From positions 34,033,999 through 34,097,998 of the forward strand of contig OZ038509.1 of NCBI GenBank assembly GCA_964036315.1: a stretch of 64,000 nucleotides of DNA. Reading direction: 5' to 3'. Within the stretch, counting starts at the first letter, position 1. Each line of letters opens with the position of its first letter. Both the position numbers and the translations under genes were made by a program. This document shows, piece by piece, positions 59,250 to 64,000 of the stretch. Under the pieces are notes generated by a model that saw only the letters and a list, made by a program, of their open reading frames with translations, did no database searches and was not told the origin of the DNA. Source of the DNA: Acanthosepion esculentum (Eukaryota; Mollusca; Cephalopoda; Sepiida; Sepiidae).

Positions 59250-59440
59250 TTAGGGATGGAAATTTTGTAGAAATTGTCCGAATGTTTTGTAGGCCCAAGC
59301 GCTTTTTGCTACACTTTTAGCCATTATCAACGGGGATTTTATTTTTACTTTTAACTGAATACATTGTTATATTTATGTATCCTCTAGTTATAGGAATGTT
59401 TTATTTTCCAAACACGGTCAGCACACTGTGGCCGTGTTCA
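59250..59440 (-). mobile_element. Penelope-like element 3' end
   Basis: On the minus strand, the blocks gataatggctaaaagtgtag, caaaaagcgcttgggcc and acaaaacattcgg match, in order, the plus-strand DNA just after the Penelope fragment at 13030 (13335-13383). So one 3'-end family occurs twice in opposite orientations. Confidence 0.5.
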
Positions 59441-59555
59441 TAGTTGATGTTATTGAGTGTAGGTTATTTCTTTATTATTAGTAATACTTTTATTATTTTT
59501 AGCCTTTTTACATGTCAATGAGGCTATTATATTTGTATTATGAACGAGTATATCG
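59441..59555. other. Short unassigned spacer
   Basis: Nothing recognised. Confidence 0.3.
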
Positions 59556-59558
59556 GTC

Positions 59559-59628
<70 letters not shown>

Positions 59629-59658
59629 GGTGTATATATATATATATATATAGTAGGT
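59556..59658. repeat. (TA)n with inverted flanks
   Basis: tcggtctactata, ~65 bases of TA, ggggtg, more TA, then tatagtaggtcga: flanks are inverse with two mismatches. Confidence 0.9.
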
Positions 59659-60079
59659 CGAAGAAAGAAATTCGTGAGATAAAAATCAACAAAAATAATA
59701 ATAATGACGGTAAGACTAATAATATTTATTATATCTTGGTAGGCCTTTTGACTAAATGGAAACATGATGAGAAAGATGTTAACAAACGTAATTTTCTCGC
59801 ACACCTGTATCATTTCTCAATGAAAGATCCAAAATTAAATTGGGAAGTATTTTCCGCAGGTGTTATATTACCGATGAAATCGACTAGTTTTGGGCTAGTT
59901 GTTTGCTACGACTATGGTTATAAAAGGCTTGTAGAAGGCTTTTTGTGGAAACAGTCTACACTGAGTATTCCTAAATTCCTATTTAAACCAAGAATATGTG
60001 AATTTATCTAAAAAAAAATGGCGTTTTCGTTGGCATCTAAGTGAAAACACCTTTTCTTTACAAGAATGTGTATTACATC
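59659..60079 (+). other. Unassigned open frame, 128 codons
   Basis: The plus frame 59625-60011 is open after the microsatellite, with LLTKWKHDEKDVNKRNFLA and then KDPKLNWEVFSAGVILP. It reads like real protein in composition, but I do not recognise a family. There is no second exon or splice signal that I would defend. It could be a retroelement gag scrap or a decayed host exon. Confidence 0.25.
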
Positions 60080-60102
60080 TGTAACAAAGAGAGTTTGGGA
60101 AA

Positions 60103-60139
<37 letters not shown>

Positions 60140-61294
60140 TTTTTAATTGGAGTAGATTTGAACAGCGACATTAGATCAGAACAATTTTTTTTACTGATGG
60201 AAATCTGATCTAGCCCATTTGGAATTGGGTCATTAGGAAGACAATGGAACATGATCGGAATAATTTTTATCGATTAAAATTTGAAATAGAGCTTACTAAG
60301 GCTATGGGGAACTTTGAAATTCACATAATTTTGGGTTGAAGGCTGCATCTCGTGATAAACGAGTGCGGGCCAAGGGTCGATTTATGATCAGCCAGGTTTA
60401 TCTATATAAACGCGCACAGAAATGAGTGGTTGGCTCATCTGCCGTCGAGTGCAGTCGAGCTGGGTAGATAGAAGTCGGGGACTGGAAGTGATGTCAGAGA
60501 TTGGAACCAAACACTCGCTAACATATTTTGTTGATATAAGTACGAAGAAGCGAATTATTCCTCCAACAAACTAAGACTGCTACTGCTACTATTATTACTG
60601 CCACTGGAAACGGAAACGTCGAACAAGCTAGAATAATCAAAAAGATGTTTTGGGGCTCGTCTGTTATCGAGTGCAGTCGATCTGGGTGGAGAGATATCGG
60701 AGACTGGAAGTGACGTCAGGGATTTGGAACAAAACCCCCGCTAACATGTACTGTTAATATAAGTACCGATGCTTCTGCTACCGCGAAGATTACTACTACT
60801 GCTAATACCGCCGAGAAGGAACGCAACTATAAACTTTAAGCTGCATACAGAAATCTTTATCTCTCCATCGCGAGAGTTGTATATCGTTCTGAGACGATTT
60901 CACAACAAGCTAATCACAACCCACTCTCTCTCTGTCTAGAATCCAGTGTATGAGTTTTTACGTCAATTATTTTCTTTTCTGTGACCTGTTTCTTTTCTAT
61001 ACTATTCTTTTCTGCTATATAAAAGACATTAACAATTCAACCATTGAATAGTTGTTTGTCCGGCTTTCTACGGATCTTCAGTCGACCGTGAATGGATGAA
61101 CATCACTTCTGCTTTCTGGATCAAACCAAACATAACGTGGGCAGGAAGCAGGATTAAACCAGTGGACCGGTCAAATGATCTACAGATGCTCAGGGGACCT
61201 ACGGTCACTCTCTTAAGTTAAGTTAAGACCGAGTAGACATTTCAACCCAGAGAGTAAGACGTCAGAGGTTGAGGGGCTGGGACGAAAGTGTTAG
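60080..61294 (+). mobile_element. LTR-like element, copy 2 (long form)
   Basis: Starts TGTAACAAAGAG, ends GTGTTAG, flanked by the 5 bp duplication ACATC (60075-60079 and 61295-61299). It has the same TATA-like box (ctatataaacgcgcac at 60402) and the same internal duplication as copy 1. It lacks part of the cttagcacagag region (near 52180) present in copy 1. No ORF. Best explained as a solo LTR. Confidence 0.78.
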
Positions 61295-61300
61295 ACATCC

Positions 61301-61302
<2 letters not shown>

Positions 61303-61362
<60 letters not shown>

Positions 61363-61423
61363 AGGGAGAGAGAGAGAGAAGGAGAGAGAGAGGGAGAGAG
61401 AGGGAGAAAAGAGAGAGAAATAT
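61303..61423. repeat. (TA)n-(GA)n microsatellite
   Basis: TA then GA/GGA units between the LTR-like and foldback elements. Confidence 0.95.
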
Positions 61424-61612
61424 AGTTTTAAGGTGTGCTATATTCATGGGATAAAGTAGTCAATATCAGAGATAGAGCGTTGGTAAATATAAATATAAAA
61501 TGAACGTTGAAGTCAACACTCAGAAGCGACTGGCTGTTTCATGCTAGGTGACCTGACGATTGCGTCTAGCATGAAACAGACTGTTGCCTCTGAGTGTTGA
61601 CTTCAATGTTCA

Positions 61613-61620
<8 letters not shown>
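61424..61620. mobile_element. Foldback (hairpin) element, copy 2
   Basis: gaacgttgaagtcaacactc and ctgtttcatgctag on the left are mirrored by ctagcatgaaacagac and gagtgttgacttcaatgttc on the right, around a ~25 base centre with gacgattgcgtc. The upstream words tatagttttaaggtgtg and gatagagcgt match copy 1 at 13570. Stem of about 50 bp. Confidence 0.75.

Positions 61621-61657
<37 letters not shown>
61617..61657. repeat. (TA)n microsatellite
   Basis: About 40 bases of TA at the right edge of the foldback element. Confidence 0.95.
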
Positions 61658-62884
<1,227 letters not shown>

Positions 62885-62889
62885 ATCAT

Positions 62890-63775
62890 CCTCCATTTAT
62901 AATTAAACATATACCTTTATCTATTGAAAAAAGAATAAGTACAAATTCAGCAAATGAAAAGATTTGCTATGAACATATTAATTTCTTTAATAAAGCCCTG
63001 AAAGATAGTGGCTATAAAAGACCAAAACTAACTTATATAAAAAATGAAAATGGAAGGCATATTAAAAACAGAAGTAGAAAGATAATTTGGTATACACCCC
63101 CATACAACCAAATGTTAAAAAATAATTTAGGACAAAAATACCTTGCATTAATCTTTAAGCATTTTCCTAAAGATATTAAACTCAGTACTATTTTCAATAA
63201 AAATACTCTAAAATTAAGTTACAGCTTTACTGAAAACTTAGAGAAAATTATTAAGAAACCTAATGCTAATATCTTGAATTAGACCCAAAGCAAAGAAATT
63301 TAGACAATATAAAAATAAAAAGAGATGAAGATAAATAAAAATTATGTAACTGGAGAAATCCTCATGTCCTCTACAAAATTAATGTCGCACGGAATCGTTA
63401 GTATACCAATGTAATATCTCATCTATTGAGAATCCCGAAAATATGAAAATCTATATAGGTTGCACAAGCCATGAGTTCAAACAGAGATTCAATCAACATC
63501 AATGTTCATTTAGGATAAATAAATACCGAAATCAGACGTCCCTTTTGAAATATTTCTGGCATTTAAAGAAACCAATAAAACACCCACACTAAAATGTAAA
63601 TTAATAAGAAAAGATAGAATATCTAGGTCTTTAAATGACCCATGTCATTTGTGCATACATGAGAAACTATATATTACTAAGTTTATAAAAAATAAAAATT
63701 TACTGAATCAAAGAAATGAAATAGCCATTCTTTGCCGACATTGCCAAAAATTTTCCTTAAGTAATATTTAAAAAT
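62890..63775 (+). pseudogene. Penelope-like element: RT C-terminus and GIY-YIG endonuclease
   Basis: The first ~130 residues are open: HIPLSIEKRISTNSANEKIC (about 62908), KALKDSGYKRPKLTY (about 62990), RKIIWYTPPYNQMLKNNLGQ (about 63078), FKHFPKDIKLSTIFNKNTLK (about 63154) and LSYSFTENLEKII. This is the conserved thumb/linker of Penelope RTs (SIxxRLS...RKIIWxNPP...KHFP...NTxKxSYS). After a stop at 63280, shifted frames give IYIGCTSHEFKQRFNQHQ (about 63447-63502), a GIY-YIG-type block, then DPCHLCIHEKLYI and ILCRHCQK, the C-terminal cysteine pairs. 5'-truncated at the microsatellite, with several frame breaks after 63280. Confidence 0.82.
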
Positions 63776-64000
63776 AAAATAAAATAATTAAAGAAAGGGA
63801 GGTGGTAATAGACATACTTATATTTGATATGTAATAATAATTTTTAAATAATTTAAGTAATTCTATTACATTTATTTGTTTTAAAAAGAAATATAGTCAT
63901 CAAGAGTAAAAATAATATTTTAAAATTGTAGTTCAATATAGCATATTCTAACCCAAACACCCCTTTTAGAATGAATCTTTATGTATACAAGTACGAATTT
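63776..64000. other. AT-rich DNA after the Penelope fragment
   Basis: Likely the element's 3' untranslated end. No further motif seen before the window ends. Confidence 0.3.

Overview
The window looks like intergenic or intronic DNA of a metazoan with a large, repeat-rich genome, most probably a coleoid cephalopod (octopus-like). This rests on three things: many (TA)n, (GA)n, (GT)n and (TATC)n arrays, a dense graveyard of LINE, Penelope-like, Ty3/Gypsy and DNA-transposon fragments, and tRNA-derived SINEs. The species call is inference. I found no convincing host protein-coding exon, no rRNA or functional tRNA gene and no CRISPR array. Nearly every recognisable coding stretch belongs to a broken mobile element, so coding entries are called pseudogenes.

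Layout. 0-4 kb: an AT-rich dispersed element with an RTE-like LINE fragment and a solo LINE monomer inside it. 4-11 kb: a degenerate tandem repeat, a minus-strand LINE 3' fragment, then an almost complete but frameshifted LINE (6154-10985) with the same structured ~230 bp monomer repeated on both sides. 11-19 kb: a SINE-rich stretch with a head-to-head pair of tRNA-headed SINEs carrying a hammerhead-like core, a 5S-rRNA/tRNA composite SINE, a SINE nested in an RTE-like LINE, a Penelope endonuclease fragment, foldback elements and a MADE1-like mariner hairpin. 20-22 kb: a Penelope RT fragment. 23.1-28.05 kb: a full-length, decayed Ty3/Gypsy element on the minus strand with both LTRs and a 5 bp target duplication. 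28-31.4 kb: LINE 3' ends on the minus strand. 32.4-33.4, 51.2-52.4 and 60.1-61.3 kb: three copies of one ~1.0-1.2 kb LTR-like element. 36-37.2 kb: a ~185 bp tandem repeat. 38.5-39.5 and 42.4-44.7 kb: two more copies of the AT-rich terminal-inverted-repeat element. 48.3 kb: a second 5S/tRNA SINE. 50.6-55.7 kb: LINE and DNA-transposon remnants. 58.7-59.4 kb: a hAT-like and a Penelope end. 62.9-63.8 kb: a Penelope RT tail with a GIY-YIG endonuclease.

The pieces do not form a pathway. What they show is an insertion history: SINEs in LINEs, LINEs in the AT-rich element, and retroelements next to or inside microsatellites. The most novel-looking items are the 5S/tRNA composite SINE, the tRNA-headed SINE with a hammerhead-like and possibly Penelope-derived tail, the LINE flanked on both sides by its own monomers, and the multi-copy AT-rich and LTR-like elements.
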